A DNA stretch of 64,000 bases from Caulobacter sp. (lineage in GTDB: Bacteria; Pseudomonadota; Alphaproteobacteria; Caulobacterales; Caulobacteraceae): contig JAQGIK010000143.1 in assembly GCA_028291265.1 (NCBI GenBank), positions 1-64,000 on the forward strand. Reading direction: 5' to 3'. Below the pieces are notes generated by a model. It had not been told where the DNA came from and ran no database searches. It worked only from the letters and a program-made list of their open reading frames with translations. Shown one piece after another: positions 62,764 to 64,000 of this stretch (within the stretch, counting starts at the first letter, position 1; each line of letters begins with the position of its first letter). The position numbers were made by a program, and so were the translations under genes.

Positions 62764-64000
62764 ATGGCGACCTTCAACGGCACCAACAATCGCGACGTCA
62801 TCACGGGCTCGGCCTCGGCCGATGTCATCAACGGCCTTGGCGGCCACGACGACCTGTACGGCGGCGACGGCAACGACATTCTCGACGGCGGGACGGGCGA
62901 CGACACCCTGTTCGGCCAGGCCGGCGATGACCGGCTGATCGGCGGTACAGGCTACAACGACCTCTACGGCGGCTCGGGCGCCGACACCTTCGTAATGAGC
63001 GCGCGCGGCGTCGGCCTCAGCGACGATCTCGTCTGGGACTTCACCTTCGACATCGACCGGGTCGACGTTTCGGCCTGGGGTATCAGCGACCTGTCGCAGA
63101 TCCAGGCCCTGTTGTTCATCGACAACGAGAACAGCGCCTACCTGAATGCCTTCTACAACGGCTACGACCACTACCTGACCCTCGACGGCGTGCACCCCGA
63201 CGACCTGATCGCCGCCGACTTCGTCTTCTCCAACGCCGCCGCCAGGACCGAGACCGGCACGGCCTACGCCGACACCCTGTTCGGCAGCCGCTTCAACGAC
63301 GTGCTGAACGGCGGAGCGGGCGACGACATCCTGCTGGGTGGGTTGGGCAACGACCGGCTGACCGGCAGCGCCGGCTATGACGATCTGGTCGGGGGCGCGG
63401 GCGACGATGTCTACATCGTCGAGGCGGCGACCGACTGGGTGTTCGAACTGGCCGGCGAAGGCATCGACCGTATCGAGACGGGCGTGACCCGCACCCTGGA
63501 CGCCAACGTCGAGAACCTCACCTTCACCGGCGCGGCCAACGCCAGCGGCACGGGCAACGCCCTGGCCAACGTCATCCTCGGCAACGCCGGCGGCAATCTG
63601 CTCAAGGGCCTGGGCGGCAACGACACCATCAACGGCGGGGCCGGCGCCGACCGGATCTACGGCGGTCTCGGCGCTGATGGCCAGACCGGCGGCACGGGAG
63701 CGGACCGCTTCGTCTTCCAGTCCCTGAGCGAAAGCACCGTGGCCGCTTCCGACCGCATCGCCGACTTCAACACCCTCGAGGATCTGATCGACGTGACGGC
63801 CATCGACGCCAACACCGCCCTGTCGGGCAACCAGGCCTTCACCTGGGCCGACAGCTTCACCGGCGTGCGCGGCCAGGCGGTGCTGACCTATGATCTGGCC
63901 AGCAACACCTCCACCCTGCTGCTCGACCAGAACGGCGATCGCACGGCGGACTTCCGCCTGCTGCTGACCGGCGAATACGACCGCAACGACAGCGGCTTCC
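62764..64000 (+). CDS. hemolysin-type Ca-binding (RTX) protein, truncated by the window edge
   Basis: MATFNGTNNRDVITGSASADVINGLGGHDDLYGGDGNDILDGGTGDDTLFGQAGDDRLIGG...; open to 64000. Confidence 0.95.
   Translation, partial: MATFNGTNNRDVITGSASADVINGLGGHDDLYGGDGNDILDGGTGDDTLFGQAGDDRLIGGTGYNDLYGGSGADTFVMSARGVGLSDDLVWDFTFDIDRVDVSAWGISDLSQIQALLFIDNENSAYLNAFYNGYDHYLTLDGVHPDDLIAADFVFSNAAARTETGTAYADTLFGSRFNDVLNGGAGDDILLGGLGNDRLTGSAGYDDLVGGAGDDVYIVEAATDWVFELAGEGIDRIETGVTRTLDANVENLTFTGAANASGTGNALANVILGNAGGNLLKGLGGNDTINGGAGADRIYGGLGADGQTGGTGADRFVFQSLSESTVAASDRIADFNTLEDLIDVTAIDANTALSGNQAFTWADSFTGVRGQAVLTYDLASNTSTLLLDQNGDRTADFRLLLTGEYDRNDSGF

Overview
High-GC alphaproteobacterial chromosomal window, Caulobacterales-like by gene content and by its tipF-like gene (taxonomy is inference). 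No rRNA, tRNA, CRISPR array, integrase or transposase was recognised. Most of the six-frame track is GC-driven antisense shadow; about 50 genes look real. Main blocks: (i) left-edge PAS/GAF hybrid kinase, 2OG-Fe(II) oxygenase, VOC and DUF1003 genes, and a broken CHASE2-like gene; (ii) a potassium module, kdpF-A-B-C-D-E plus a voltage-gated-type K+ channel, including two microproteins missed by the ORF track; (iii) a signalling locus in which a HAMP-HisKA-HATPase-REC-Hpt-EAL megaprotein is cut by one in-frame TAA; (iv) a 26.5-29 kb region with a 40-bp perfect palindrome, a mosaic intergenic repeat, and two paralogous small secreted TonB_C-like proteins flanking a LysR gene, each followed by the same covarying RNA hairpin; (v) vapBC, feoAB and tipF; (vi) a metal/oxidative-stress island at 38-45.7 kb: DJ-1/PfpI protein, a 41-aa Cys-rich metallothionein-like ORF absent from the track, GlxA-type regulator, ATP-grasp, porin, Tat-exported SOD and rcnA-rcnR with a visible operator; (vii) cytX-like transporter, FAD oxidase, P450/TetR, two RTX proteins (one with FG-GAP repeats), PAS-PAS hybrid kinase, peroxiredoxin and HtrA-like protease. 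The best candidates for undescribed biology are the metallothionein operon, the paralog/3'-hairpin pair, the six-unit 11-bp CTTCA array, and the kinase-phosphodiesterase fusion. Three loci show reading-frame breaks that could be real pseudogenes or sequencing errors.
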